From the NCBI GenBank assembly GCA_963709765.1, contig CAVPXL010000013.1:62001-126000 (forward strand): a DNA stretch of 64,000 nucleotides, read 5' to 3'. This DNA is from Roseitranquillus sp963709765 (lineage in GTDB: Bacteria > Pseudomonadota > Alphaproteobacteria > Rhodobacterales > Rhodobacteraceae). The notes beneath the pieces were generated by a model. It saw only the letters and a list, made by a program, of their open reading frames with translations, did not search any database and had not been told where the DNA came from. The position numbers were made by a program, and so were the translations under genes. Within the stretch, counting starts at the first letter, position 1. Each line of letters opens with the position of its first letter. Of the stretch, positions 29,253 through 37,827 are shown one piece after another.

Positions 29253-30410
29253 TCAGGCGGCCTGCGAGAGGGCGGCTATCTCGGCCGCGAAGGCCCAGTC
29301 GAGCCACGGCATCAGCGCTTCCAGGTCGGAGGTCTCGACCGTGCCGCCGCACCAGATCCGCAGGCCCGGCGGCGCGTCGCGATAGGCGCCGATGTCGAGC
29401 GCCACGCCCTCGGCCTCCAGCCGCCTGGCGACGGACTTGGCGAAGGCGGCGCCGTCGGTGATGCGCGAATCCGTGAACTTGAGGCAGACCGAGGTGTTGG
29501 AGCGCGTCGCCGGGTCGTCGGCCAGGTTCGCAATCCAGTCGCGGGCCTCGCAGAAGTCGAAGATGACCTGCGCGTTGGCATCGGCGCGGGCGATAAGCCC
29601 GTCGAGGCCGCCAACCGCGCGTGCCCATTCCAGCGCCTTCAGGTAATCCTCGACCGCGAGCATCGACGGCGTGTTGATCGTCTCGCCCTTGAAGATCCCC
29701 TCGATCAGCTTGCCGCCCTTGGTCAGGCGGAAGATCTTGGGCAGCGGCCAGGCGGGCTGGTAGCTCTCGAGCCGTTCCACCGCGCGCGGCGACAGGATCA
29801 GCATGCCGTGCGCCGCCTCGCCGCCCAGCACCTTCTGCCAGGAGAAGGTCGTCACATCGAGCTTGTCCCACGGCAGGCGCTGCGCGAATGTCGCGGAGGT
29901 GGCGTCGCAGATGGTCAGGCCGCCGCGGTCGGCGGGAATCGCGTCGCCCGAGGGCACGCGCACGCCGGAGGTCGTGCCGTTCCAGGTGAAGACCACGTCG
30001 GCATCCCAGTCGACGGCAGAGAGGTCGACGATCCGGCCGTAATCGGCCGTGCGGACGTTCGCGTCGAGGTTGAGCTGTTTCACCGCGTCGGTGACCCATC
30101 CGGCGCCGAAGCTTTCCCAGGCGAGCATCTCGACCTTGCGGGCGCCGAGGAGCGACCACATCGCCATCTCGACCGCGCCGGTGTCGGAGGCGGGCACGAT
30201 GCCGATGCGGTAGTCGTCGGGGACGGCGAGGATCTCGCGCGTCTCGTCGATGGCGGCCTTCAGCTTCGCCTTGCCGATGGCGGCGCGGTGCGACCGGCCA
30301 AGCGGGGCATCGGAGAGGCTGTCGAGCGTGAATGTGGGGGGTTTGGCACAAGGGCCGGAGGAAAAACGCGGATTGGCCGGCCGCGCTGCCGGAATGGTCG
30401 TGTCGCTCAT
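29253..30410 (-). CDS. serC: SerC, phosphoserine aminotransferase
   Basis: A 385-residue aminotransferase of the alphaproteobacterial SerC type. It contains 'NPRFSSGPCAKPP' near the N-terminus, the PLP-lysine segment 'LDVTTFSWQKVLGGEAAHGM' and 'GIFKGETINTPSMLAVEDYL'. It converts phosphohydroxypyruvate to phosphoserine with PLP. The ATG at 30408-30410 gives the family N-terminus and lies just after two hairpins in the leader. It is the first gene of serC-serA, divergent from serB. Confidence 0.95.
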   Translation of the reverse strand: MSDTTIPAARPANPRFSSGPCAKPPTFTLDSLSDAPLGRSHRAAIGKAKLKAAIDETREILAVPDDYRIGIVPASDTGAVEMAMWSLLGARKVEMLAWESFGAGWVTDAVKQLNLDANVRTADYGRIVDLSAVDWDADVVFTWNGTTSGVRVPSGDAIPADRGGLTICDATSATFAQRLPWDKLDVTTFSWQKVLGGEAAHGMLILSPRAVERLESYQPAWPLPKIFRLTKGGKLIEGIFKGETINTPSMLAVEDYLKALEWARAVGGLDGLIARADANAQVIFDFCEARDWIANLADDPATRSNTSVCLKFTDSRITDGAAFAKSVARRLEAEGVALDIGAYRDAPPGLRIWCGGTVETSDLEALMPWLDWAFAAEIAALSQAA

Positions 30411-30485
30411 GGCTACCCTTACAGATAAGCGCCCCTCGTTGGGGAGGGGTGTCCCGCCGCTGCGCTTACGGAGAAGCGGGTGCGA
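30411..30485 (-). ncRNA. Candidate serC leader RNA (two hairpins before the serC start)
   Basis: On the minus strand the serC leader can form a GC stem (30476-30480 with 30453-30457, extendable), then a 6-bp stem (GAGGGG at 30444-30449 with CCCCTC at 30432-30437), ending about 20 bp before the start codon. A conserved 'serC' RNA motif is known upstream of serC in alphaproteobacteria. I matched this by location and rough shape only, not by consensus. Confidence 0.4.
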
Positions 30486-30556
30486 CTGCAAGTTGAATTA
30501 TGTCGCTGAGCCGGTCAAAACGCGCGGAATTGCAACGATCGTTTCCCGGAGGCTCG

Positions 30557-31429
30557 ATGTTCGTCGCCACTCTCCTGACCGCGCCCGACGGGTCGCTCGA
30601 TCCCGCGCTGGTAGAATCGCTGCGCAACGCCTGGGGCGGTGGCGACGCGGTCTGGCTGGCGCCGGACGAGGCGGCGGAATTCTCGCTGGGCATGTGGCCC
30701 GCGAATCTCGACGAGGTCTGGACCGAATGCCAGGCGCTGGGCGTGGACCTGGCGGTGCAGAAATCCGCCGGGCGGCGCAAGCGGCTGCTTCTGGCGGACA
30801 TGGATTCGACGATGATCCGGCAGGAATGCGTGGACGAGCTGGCCGCCGAGGCCGGAATCGGCGAACGGGTCGCCGCGATCACGGCGCGGGCGATGAACGG
30901 GGAGCTGGATTTCGAGGCGGCCTTGCGCGAGAGGGTCGGCCTTCTGGCGGGGCTCGACGAGGGTGTGATCGCGCGGGTTCTGGCGACGCGGATCGAGATG
31001 ATGCCGGGGGGCGCAACCCTGGTCGCGACGATGCGGGCGGCGGGGGCGAAGGCGGTGCTGGTCTCGGGCGGGTTCACGGCGTTCACGCAGGCCGTGGCGG
31101 CGCGGCTGGGTTTCGACGCGCACCGGGCGAATGTGCTGCTGGTCGAGGACGGGCGGCTGACCGGCGCGGTCGCCGAGCCGATCCTGGGGCGGGAGGCCAA
31201 GGTGGCGGCCCTGCGCGAGCTGTCGGCGGATCTGGGCGGGCCGCAGGCGGCGATCGCGGTGGGCGACGGAGCCAACGACCTCGGGATGCTGGAACTGGCC
31301 GGGACCGGCGTTGCGCTGCACGCCAAGCCCGCGGTGCAGGACCGCGCGAAGATCCGGGTGAATCACGGCGACCTGACGGCGCTGCTTTTCCTGCAGGGCT
31401 ATTCGCGGGAGGCGTTCGCGGCGGGCTGA
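30557..31429 (+). CDS. serB: SerB, phosphoserine phosphatase
   Basis: A 290-residue HAD-superfamily phosphatase. The catalytic DxD is in 'LLLADMDSTMIRQECVDELA' (about residues 79-98), motif II is 'VLVSGGFTAFTQAVAARLGF', and motif III is 'AIAVGDGANDLGMLELAGTG'. The N-terminal third is an ACT-like extension. It performs the last step of serine synthesis. The ATG at 30557 follows CCGGAGG. It is divergent from serC, and its 3' end overlaps the convergent NorF-like gene by 31 bp. Confidence 0.95.
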   Translation: MFVATLLTAPDGSLDPALVESLRNAWGGGDAVWLAPDEAAEFSLGMWPANLDEVWTECQALGVDLAVQKSAGRRKRLLLADMDSTMIRQECVDELAAEAGIGERVAAITARAMNGELDFEAALRERVGLLAGLDEGVIARVLATRIEMMPGGATLVATMRAAGAKAVLVSGGFTAFTQAVAARLGFDAHRANVLLVEDGRLTGAVAEPILGREAKVAALRELSADLGGPQAAIAVGDGANDLGMLELAGTGVALHAKPAVQDRAKIRVNHGDLTALLFLQGYSREAFAAG

Positions 31430-31725
31430 GGCGCCCCCCACCACCCCTGGGACAGGCCGGGGATGAGCCAGGTGCCGTAGAGGATCAGGGCGAGGATCAC
31501 GATCACGGACCGGAAGGCGCCGCGCCAGTCCCGCGCGGTGACGAGCGCGAGGTAGCGCGACAGGATGATCTCGGCCTTGAGCGCGGCGAGAAGGAGAAGG
31601 AGCGCGACCGCCCCCGCCCGCGCAGGTCCGCTCAGCGCGTCGTGCGCCGTCGCGAGTCCCGCCGTCACCAGGCCCAGGCCGATGAGCCCGCCGAGCGCGC
31701 GCCAGAGATCGCCGTCGCGTCTCAT
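31399..31725 (-). CDS. NorF-like / cytochrome c oxidase subunit IV-like membrane protein
   Basis: A 108-residue protein with three predicted membrane helices ('ALGGLIGLGLVTAGLATAHD', 'GAVALLLLLAALKAEIILSR', 'SVIVILALILYGTWLIPGLS'). The 'KAEIILSRYLAL' segment resembles NorF / subunit IV proteins. It overlaps the preceding subunit III-like gene as ATGA, and its stop lies inside the convergent serB gene. No norC or norB is present in the window. Confidence 0.68.
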   Translation of the reverse strand: MRRDGDLWRALGGLIGLGLVTAGLATAHDALSGPARAGAVALLLLLAALKAEIILSRYLALVTARDWRGAFRSVIVILALILYGTWLIPGLSQGWWGAPQPAANASRE

Positions 31726-32276
31726 GCCATCAGGTAGATCACCGGGAAGAGCAGCACCCAGACGAGGTCGACCATGTGCCAGAACTGCGCCCCGGCCTCG
31801 ACCGGGCCGGGGGCCGGGCGGATCGCGACAAGCGCCAGCACCGCCATCCCCGCCGCGACGTGCGCTGCGTGAAACCCGGTGAGCAGGTAATAGAAGGTGA
31901 AGAAGGTGTCGGTTTCGATCCCGATCCCGGCGCGGGCCTTGTCGGCGTATTCGCGCCCCTTGATCAGAAGGAAGACGAACCCGAGCACGACGGAGGCCAT
32001 GAGCCAGAACCGGGTGACGCGGCGGCGGCCGGCCTCGGCCCTGCGCGCCGCCATCGCCGCGCAGAAGCCCGACACGACGAGGACGAGCGTGTTGAGTGCC
32101 CCGGCCGTGCGGTCGAGCATGGCCTGACCGGCGGCGAAGAGCTCGGGTTCGAGGGCGCGGGCGCCGAGGAAGGCCGTGAGCCCCGCGCCGAAGACGGCGA
32201 TCTCGCTGGCGATGAGAACCCACATCATGGGCTCGCCGGGCAGGCCGGGGCGGGGATCTGGCGCGGGTTCGGTCAT
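31722..32276 (-). CDS. NorE-like / cytochrome c oxidase subunit III family protein
   Basis: A 184-residue membrane protein of the heme-copper oxidase subunit III family. Features are 'MMWVLIASEIAVFGAGLTAF', 'TFFTFYYLLTGFHAAHVAAG' and the C-terminal 'AQFWHMVDLVWVLLFPVIYL' that typifies this fold. NorE supports nitric-oxide reductase in denitrifiers, but here the catalytic genes are not adjacent, so the partner is unknown. It is translationally coupled to the NorF-like gene and lies 7 bp after the asparaginase stop. Confidence 0.78.
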   Translation of the reverse strand: MTEPAPDPRPGLPGEPMMWVLIASEIAVFGAGLTAFLGARALEPELFAAGQAMLDRTAGALNTLVLVVSGFCAAMAARRAEAGRRRVTRFWLMASVVLGFVFLLIKGREYADKARAGIGIETDTFFTFYYLLTGFHAAHVAAGMAVLALVAIRPAPGPVEAGAQFWHMVDLVWVLLFPVIYLMA

Positions 32277-32283
32277 CGCGGGA

Positions 32284-33264
32284 TCAGGAGGCCGGTCCGA
32301 GTGCCGGCGCGGGACGGATCTCGCCGCAGAGGCGGCCGCGCCAGTTGCGGATCTCGGGGCGGATCAGGGGATGGCCGGAAGCGAGCACGCCGAGGCGCGC
32401 CAGGATCGCGGCGATGGCGGTTTCCGACGCGCGGGTGGCGCCGTCGGTGATCTTGAGCGCGACTCCGAGTCGCTGTTCGGGGAGCATGGCGACGAAGACG
32501 CCCTCGGCGCCGGTCTTGACCGCGACGCCGTCCATCGCCTCCATGAGCCTGGTGCAGGCGCGCCCGGCGCCGGCGACAAGCATCGGGTGGGCCGACATGG
32601 CGGCGCGCAGGCGGGCGGCGGCGCGGTCGCGGGCCGATGCGGCGTCGTCGCGGGCGGCGGCGAATCGCGCCATCGCGCGGGCGAGGCCGTGGACACTGGT
32701 GGCGAAGTTCGGAGCCGAGCAGCCGTCGATGCCGTAGCCCGGGCTGGGCGCGCCGGTCATGTCCTCGAAGGCGTCGCGCACGGCGCGCTGGACCGGGTGG
32801 TCGGGCTCCACGTAATCGGGGCCGCCGCCGAGCGCGCGGTTGAGCATCAGGAACCCCGCATGCTTGCCGGAGCAGTTGTTGTGGACCTGCTCCACGGCGG
32901 CGCCGGTGCAGAGGGTCCGGCGGTGCTCGTCCGCGTCGCGGGGCGGCTGAACGCCGCAGCGCAGGTCGGCGTCGGAGAGGCCCAGATCGCCAAGCCAGGC
33001 GCGCACGCGGTCGGTATGGATCGCCGCGCCCTCGTGACTGGCGCAGGCGAGCGCGAGCTGTTCGGAGGAAAGGCCGGCGCCGCTTTCGACGAGCGGCAGG
33101 GCCTGCAGCATCTTGCACGAGGAGCGCGGCAGGATGATCGCGTCGGGATCGCCCCACGCCTCGACCACCTGACCCCTTTCGTCGCAGATGACGGCGTGGC
33201 CGCGGTGGACGCATTCGAGGATATCGCCGCGCCAGACTTCGACGAGCGTTTCGGGTTCGGTCAT
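32284..33264 (-). CDS. L-asparaginase II-type protein
   Basis: A 326-residue protein of the Rhizobium-type asparaginase family, unrelated in fold to the E. coli enzymes. Conserved stretches are 'LPRSSCKMLQALPLVESG', 'LACASHEGAAIHTDRVRAWL', 'HNNCSGKHAGFLMLNRAL' and 'GYGIDGCSAPNFATSVHGLA'. It should hydrolyse asparagine to aspartate and ammonia. The start could be ATG 33264 (chosen) or 33276. It may be cotranscribed with the NorE/F-like genes. Confidence 0.85.
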   Translation of the reverse strand: MTEPETLVEVWRGDILECVHRGHAVICDERGQVVEAWGDPDAIILPRSSCKMLQALPLVESGAGLSSEQLALACASHEGAAIHTDRVRAWLGDLGLSDADLRCGVQPPRDADEHRRTLCTGAAVEQVHNNCSGKHAGFLMLNRALGGGPDYVEPDHPVQRAVRDAFEDMTGAPSPGYGIDGCSAPNFATSVHGLARAMARFAAARDDAASARDRAAARLRAAMSAHPMLVAGAGRACTRLMEAMDGVAVKTGAEGVFVAMLPEQRLGVALKITDGATRASETAIAAILARLGVLASGHPLIRPEIRNWRGRLCGEIRPAPALGPAS

Positions 33265-33422
33265 GGTCTGCCTCACGTTCTGGCGAGTTTCCGCCGGGCG
33301 GGCCTTTTCGCCACGGCAATTCGCGCGCTATAGGTTCGGTCGCACGCTAAGAAGACGTCCGCGCGGCGGCAACCGGAACCGGATGCGCGGAAGAGGCAGA
33401 GTTACCAGGAGGCACCTTGTTG

Positions 33423-33950
33423 ATGACCCCCAAGTTCTCCGGCGGCCTGACGCTGGCCGCCCTGATGATGTTCGCCGCGCCGGTCACGGCACAGGAAAAG
33501 AGCGATTGCGTCGCGTCCAGCAAGGACTGGAGCGTCTGCGTCGAGACCGAGCCCGCGGAATGCTGGGGCGTCTCGACTCCCCAGGGCAGCCGCAACACCC
33601 GCGGCGGCAAGGCCGTTGAGGTGCGCCGCGGCGACATCCTCCTGTTCGTGACGTTCCGTCCCGCGAACGGAACCGAGGGGGAGGTGTCGTTCACCGGCGG
33701 CTACCCGTTCGCCGAAGGTTCCGAGGTGACGCTCAAGGTGGGGGCGGACAGCTATTCGATGTTCACCGCCGGCGAATGGGCATGGCCCGCAACGGCAGCC
33801 GATGACGCCAGGATCGTCGCGGCGATGAAGCGCGGAGCGGACGCCGTGCTGACCGGGCGCTCCGGTCGCGGGACCCAGACGGAGGACACCTTCTCCCTCA
33901 TGGGCTTCACCGCCGCCGTGGAGGCAGCCGCGCAACGCTGCACGCCCTAG
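33423..33950 (+). CDS. Invasion-associated locus B (IalB) family exported protein
   Basis: About 175 residues with an N-terminal signal peptide ('LTLAALMMFAAPVTAQEK', cleavage after AQ or nearby), followed by 'SKDWSVCVETEPAECWGVST' and 'RRGDILLFVTFRPANGTEGE', characteristic of IalB-type periplasmic proteins. Function in non-pathogens is unclear. The start is ambiguous: TTGs at 33417 and 33420 lie at better spacing from AGGAGG (33405-33410) than the ATG at 33423. Confidence 0.78.
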   Translation: MTPKFSGGLTLAALMMFAAPVTAQEKSDCVASSKDWSVCVETEPAECWGVSTPQGSRNTRGGKAVEVRRGDILLFVTFRPANGTEGEVSFTGGYPFAEGSEVTLKVGADSYSMFTAGEWAWPATAADDARIVAAMKRGADAVLTGRSGRGTQTEDTFSLMGFTAAVEAAAQRCTP

Positions 33951-34083
33951 GCCTCCAGTTGCGCGTTGGCGCACCGAGCCTGTTCGGTGCGCAGCGTAGT
34001 CTTGTGCGAGCATACACGCTAGATGGCGGACCGACATGAAACGGTGCGTCGTTGCTGATGTGCCCTTGCACCTGGAGAGACCC

Positions 34084-34497
34084 ATGAACCCCACGTCGCT
34101 TGAAGCCCGGCGTCCGCAGATGCTGAGCGTGCTGCGGATCGTCGCGGCGCTGATCTTCCTTGCCCACGGCACCCAGAAGATCCTCGGCTTTCCCGCGTCG
34201 GATTTCGATCCGGCCATGTTCTCGCTGCCGTGGATCGCCGGGATGATCGAACTGGTCACGGGCGGATTGCTGGTCGTGGGGCTGTTCACGCGGCCGGCCG
34301 CGTTTCTGGCGTCCGGCACGATGGCCGCAGCCTACTGGCTCGCCCATGCGCCGCAGAGTGTCTATCCGGCACTGAACGGCGGGGACGCGGCCATCCTCTA
34401 CTGTTTCGTCTTCCTCTACATCGTCTTTGCCGGTCCCGGCGCGTGGAGCCTCGACGCGCTGCGGGGCAGATCGCACGGCGCGCTTCGCAGCACCTGA
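34084..34497 (+). CDS. DoxX family membrane protein
   Basis: A 137-residue protein with four predicted helices and the DoxX-type segments 'LRIVAALIFLAHGTQKILGF' and 'IAGMIELVTGGLLVVGLFTR'. DoxX-like proteins are small integral membrane proteins with redox or stress links in other bacteria; no specific role can be given. The ATG at 34084 follows GGAGAGACCC; an in-frame ATG at 34036 is a less likely start. Confidence 0.82.
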   Translation: MNPTSLEARRPQMLSVLRIVAALIFLAHGTQKILGFPASDFDPAMFSLPWIAGMIELVTGGLLVVGLFTRPAAFLASGTMAAAYWLAHAPQSVYPALNGGDAAILYCFVFLYIVFAGPGAWSLDALRGRSHGALRST

Positions 34498-34585
34498 CGC
34501 GGCAGCCGGACCGGGCCCCGGTCCCGAACGGGACCCGGGGCCTGATTCGTGCTAGCCTGCCGCGAGATCTGGGCGAGGCGACGGG

Positions 34586-34993
34586 ATGCGATATGTTGCG
34601 ACGATCGTGACGGCGGCCTTGGCCGGAGGGGCGGCCTGGGCGCAGGTGGATCCCGCGGCGCAGGCCAAGGTCGCCCGGTTCGCCGATGCGCAGGTCGCGG
34701 CGGCGGGGATCGATCCGTCCGACGACCTGCGCTACCGGATGACCTTCGTCGACCTCAACCGCGACGGGATGCCGGAGGCGCTGCTGACGCTGGACGGGCG
34801 CGACTGGTGCGGCACGATGGGCTGCAGCGCGTGGGTTCTGGACCTGACGGGCGCCGAGGCGCAGTCCCTCGGCGATTTCATCTCCCACGAGATGCAGGCG
34901 CTCGGGACGATGACGAATGGCTGGCATGATCTGAGCCTGAACGGCCACCGGCAGGTCATGCGCGGCGGAAGCTATGGGCGCATGGGGCCGTGA
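34586..34993 (+). CDS. Exported protein with a calcium-binding-like motif
   Basis: A 135-residue protein beginning MRYVATIVTAALAGGAAWAQ, a clear signal peptide. The mature part contains 'MTFVDLNRDGMPEALLTLDG', an EF-hand/FG-GAP-like Asp-rich loop, and two cysteines in 'RDWCGTMGCSAW' that could form a disulfide. I do not recognise a named family. It sits between the DoxX gene and rlmN. Confidence 0.65.
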   Translation: MRYVATIVTAALAGGAAWAQVDPAAQAKVARFADAQVAAAGIDPSDDLRYRMTFVDLNRDGMPEALLTLDGRDWCGTMGCSAWVLDLTGAEAQSLGDFISHEMQALGTMTNGWHDLSLNGHRQVMRGGSYGRMGP

Positions 34994-35066
34994 CTCGTCG
35001 GGTTTTTCTTGCCTGAAGGGGCTGCGACCCTGTAAGGAGCGCAGCCATTCCGACATGGAGTCCACT

Positions 35067-36239
35067 ATGACCGCGCCGATCACGCAGGACGTGCTGACCA
35101 TTCCGCGAAAGGCGCCCGAGGCGGGGCGCACGAACCTCGTCGGCCTGACCCGCGCGGGGCTGCGCGACGCGCTGATCGCGGCGGGCACGCCGGAGCGGCA
35201 GGCCGGGATGCGCACCGGACAGGTCTGGCAGTGGATCTACCAGAAGGGCGTGCGCGACTTCGAGTCGATGACGAACCTGGCGAAAGCCTATCGCGCGACG
35301 CTGGCCGAGCATTTCGTGATCGAACTGCCCGAGATCGTGACGCGCCAGGTGAGCGAGGATGGCACGCGCAAGTATCTCGTGCGGATCGCCGGCGGGCACG
35401 AGGTGGAGGTGGTCTACATCCCCGAAGAGGGGCGCGGGACGCTCTGTGTCAGCAGCCAGGTCGGCTGCACGCTGACCTGCTCGTTCTGCCACACCGGCAC
35501 GCAGCGGCTGGTGCGCAACCTCACGGCGGGCGAGATCGTCGGTCAGATCATGCTGGCGCGCGACGACCTCGGCGAATGGCCGGAGCCGGGCAAGGCCCCC
35601 CACGACGAGACGCGGCTTCTGTCGAACATCGTGCTGATGGGCATGGGCGAGCCGCTCTACAACTTCGAGAACGTGCGCGACGCCATGAAGATCGCGATGG
35701 ACCCCGAGGGAATCAGCCTCTCGCGCCGGCGCATCACCCTGTCGACCAGCGGCGTCGTGCCCGAGATCGCGCGCACCGCCGAGGAGATCGGCTGCATGCT
35801 GGCGGTGTCGTTCCACGCGACCACAGACGAGGTGCGCGACCGGCTGGTGCCGATCAACCGAAAGTGGAATATCGCGGAGCTTCTGGATGCTTTGAGGGCC
35901 TATCCGAAACTGTCGAACTCCGAGCGGATCACGTTCGAATACGTGATGCTCGACGGGGTGAACGACAGCGACGACGACGCGCGCCGTCTGGTGGACCTGA
36001 TCCGCGGCATCCCGGCCAAGATCAACCTGATCCCGTTCAACGAATGGCCCGGCGCGCCCTATCGCCGGTCGTCGAACAACCGCATCCGCGCCTTCGCCGA
36101 CATCGTCTACAAGGCGGGCTATGCCAGCCCGATCCGCACTCCGCGCGGCGAGGACATCATGGCCGCCTGCGGGCAGCTCAAGTCCGAGAGCCAGCGCGCC
36201 GCCCGCGAACGTTGCCCGGTCGCGGCCCCGAACGCCTGA
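35067..36239 (+). CDS. rlmN: RlmN, dual-specificity 23S rRNA/tRNA C2-methyladenosine synthase
   Basis: A 390-residue radical-SAM enzyme. The CxxxCxxC cluster motif is in 'SSQVGCTLTCSFCHTGTQRL' (about residue 130). 'VLMGMGEPLYNFENV' and 'RITLSTSGVVPEI' are RlmN signatures, and the C-terminal catalytic cysteine lies in 'EDIMAACGQL'. It methylates A2503 of 23S rRNA and A37 of some tRNAs. The ATG at 35067 is preferred; one at 35055 is also in frame. Confidence 0.95.
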   Translation: MTAPITQDVLTIPRKAPEAGRTNLVGLTRAGLRDALIAAGTPERQAGMRTGQVWQWIYQKGVRDFESMTNLAKAYRATLAEHFVIELPEIVTRQVSEDGTRKYLVRIAGGHEVEVVYIPEEGRGTLCVSSQVGCTLTCSFCHTGTQRLVRNLTAGEIVGQIMLARDDLGEWPEPGKAPHDETRLLSNIVLMGMGEPLYNFENVRDAMKIAMDPEGISLSRRRITLSTSGVVPEIARTAEEIGCMLAVSFHATTDEVRDRLVPINRKWNIAELLDALRAYPKLSNSERITFEYVMLDGVNDSDDDARRLVDLIRGIPAKINLIPFNEWPGAPYRRSSNNRIRAFADIVYKAGYASPIRTPRGEDIMAACGQLKSESQRAARERCPVAAPNA

Positions 36240-36309
36240 GCGGTCCGGCGCGATGATGCCTTCTTCCGCATGATCCGGGCACTCTTTTCCGCGTCGCGTT
36301 GACGCGGCG

Positions 36310-36335
36310 GGAACGCACCGACCCGCCCCCGAGTT
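36310..36335 (+). promoter_or_regulatory. EcfG-type general-stress promoter candidate
   Basis: GGAAC (36310-36314), a 17-bp gap, then AGTT (36332-36335), against the alphaproteobacterial EcfG pattern GGAAC-N16/17-CGTT (one mismatch). It lies 28 bp before the proposed start of the TUDOR-like gene. The match is short and could be chance. Confidence 0.35.
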
Positions 36336-36362
36336 GAACGAGGCGCGAAACGGGAGGTGGCG

Positions 36363-36576
36363 TTGAGCGTATTCCGAAGGCACGAAGGTCGAATGGAACT
36401 GGGGCAACGGCACCGGGACCGGAACGATCGTCAAGACATACACCCGCAGGATCACGCTGACGATCAAGGGCACCGAGGTGACCCGCGACGCCAGCGAGGA
36501 CGAGCCCGCATACCGCATCGAACAGGATGACGGAGACGAGGTTCTGAAATCCCAAAGCGAGGTGAGCAGGGCATGA
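36363..36576 (+). pseudogene. DUF2945 / TUDOR-like small protein (5' end disrupted)
   Basis: About 70 residues, 'SEGTKVEWNWGNGTGTGTIV' followed by 'RRITLTIKGTEVTRDASEDE' and 'DDGDEVLKSQSEV', matching the DUF2945 (hypervirulence-associated TUDOR) family. No start codon is in frame, because a TGA lies just upstream of the first family-like codon. A TTG at 36363 would fit 'MSV(F)SEG' if one base were missing near 36372, so a one-base deletion is likely. Its stop overlaps the next gene's ATG as ATGA. Confidence 0.55.
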
Positions 36577-36749
36577 AGACGCTTCTCGGCCTCATCATCC
36601 TGGCCGCCGACATCTGGGCGATCGTGCAGATCGTCCGGTCGGGCGCCTCGACCTTGTCGAAGGTCCTCTGGATCCTGCTGATCCTCGTCCTGCCGGTTCT
36701 GGGCCTGATCATCTGGCTCGTGGCGGGACCGCGGCGCGGGCGGGGCTGA
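36573..36749 (+). CDS. PLDc_N-type two-helix membrane protein
   Basis: A 58-residue protein beginning MKTLLGLIILAADIWAIVQI, followed by 'SKVLWILLILVLPVLGLIIW' and a basic tail. This is the hydrophobic N-terminal module of cardiolipin-synthase-like proteins, found alone in many small proteins. It is translationally coupled to the TUDOR-like gene and ends 4 bp before the topoisomerase gene, so the three form a tight cassette. Confidence 0.72.
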   Translation: MKTLLGLIILAADIWAIVQIVRSGASTLSKVLWILLILVLPVLGLIIWLVAGPRRGRG

Positions 36750-36753
36750 TGCC

Positions 36754-37734
36754 ATGCTGTGCGCGGTCGCCCTCGTCTATTACCCGGACAGTCGGCCGGG
36801 CATAACGCGCAGGCGGCAGGGACGCGGGTTCAGCTACTTCGCGGCCGACGGGACCCGGATCGATGACGCAGGCGAGCGCCGGCGTCTCGGGGCGCTCGGC
36901 GTGCCGCCGGCCTACGAGGACGTGTGGATATCGCCGCTGCCGAACGGTCACCTGCAGGCGACCGGACGCGACGTCCGGCAGCGCAAGCAATACCGCTACC
37001 ACGAGGACTGGACGGCCTACCGCGCGCAGCTCAAGTTCGACCAGCTAGTGGGATTCGGCGCCGGATTGCCGCGTCTGCGGCGCCGTGTCGCGGCCGACCT
37101 GAGCGGCGAGGCGGGGGAGCAGCAATTCGCTCTCGCCGCGGTGGTGGCGATGATCGACCGGCTGGCGGTCCGCGTGGGCAATCCGGAATATGCCGAGGAG
37201 AACGGCAGCTTCGGCGCCACGACCTTCCTGTCGCGCCATGTGCGGCTGGAAGCGGGAGAGATCCGGCTCGCCTACACCGGCAAGGGCGGCAAGCGGGTGC
37301 GCCAGCGTCTGCGCGACCGGCGGCTGCATCGGGTGCTGCAAACCCTGCACGACCTGCCGGGGCGGGCGCTGGTCACCTGGCTCGACGAGGCGAAGCAGTC
37401 GCACAGCGTCGCGTCCGAGCAGGTGAACGCCTACATCGCCGATGCCGTGGCGCGGGAGGGGGCGACGGCGAAGACCTTCCGGACCTGGTCCGGCACGGTC
37501 GCCGCCTTCGAGGAGGCCGTGCGGGCCGAGGCGCCCACGATCCGGTCGATGACGGAAGCCGCGGCCGAGCGGCTGAGCAACACTCCGGCAATCGCGCGCA
37601 AGAGCTACGTTCACCCCGACGTGCTCAGATTGCGCGAGTGCCCGGCGTCGGCGCGGCGGGCTTTGCTCGAGGTGCCGCCGATCCACGGGTTGCGCAAGTC
37701 CGAAGGGGCGTTGCTCGCCTACCTCGATCATTGA
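36754..37734 (+). CDS. DNA topoisomerase IB (poxvirus-like)
   Basis: A 326-residue type IB topoisomerase. An N-terminal domain ('GFSYFAADGTRI', 'ISPLPNGHLQATGRDVRQRK') precedes the catalytic core, with 'GNPEYAEENGSFGATTFLSR', 'YTGKGGKRVRQRL' and the active-site tyrosine in 'AIARKSYVHPDVLRL' (Tyr285). It relaxes supercoils through a 3'-phosphotyrosine. The bacterial form is common in alphaproteobacteria, often with stress genes as here. Confidence 0.92.
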   Translation: MLCAVALVYYPDSRPGITRRRQGRGFSYFAADGTRIDDAGERRRLGALGVPPAYEDVWISPLPNGHLQATGRDVRQRKQYRYHEDWTAYRAQLKFDQLVGFGAGLPRLRRRVAADLSGEAGEQQFALAAVVAMIDRLAVRVGNPEYAEENGSFGATTFLSRHVRLEAGEIRLAYTGKGGKRVRQRLRDRRLHRVLQTLHDLPGRALVTWLDEAKQSHSVASEQVNAYIADAVAREGATAKTFRTWSGTVAAFEEAVRAEAPTIRSMTEAAAERLSNTPAIARKSYVHPDVLRLRECPASARRALLEVPPIHGLRKSEGALLAYLDH

Positions 37735-37762
37735 CGCAACGGCATGATTATTCATTTTTGTC

Positions 37763-37787
37763 GGAACCGTCGGGGATCGCCGTTGTT
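37763..37787 (+). promoter_or_regulatory. EcfG-type general-stress promoter candidate
   Basis: GGAAC (37763-37767), a 16-bp gap, then TGTT (37784-37787), one mismatch from GGAAC-N16-CGTT. It is 40 bp upstream of the small membrane-protein gene at 37828. A PhyR regulator at the right edge shows the pathway exists in this genome. Confidence 0.35.
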
Positions 37788-37827
37788 GTCGGATAGATGC
37801 TGCACCCGCAAAAAGGAGGACCGACGT

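Noticed and set aside
26765..30351. Long open frames through serA and the phosphatase in alternative frames
   Set aside because: They are by-products of high GC content; the accepted frames carry complete family motifs and the others do not.
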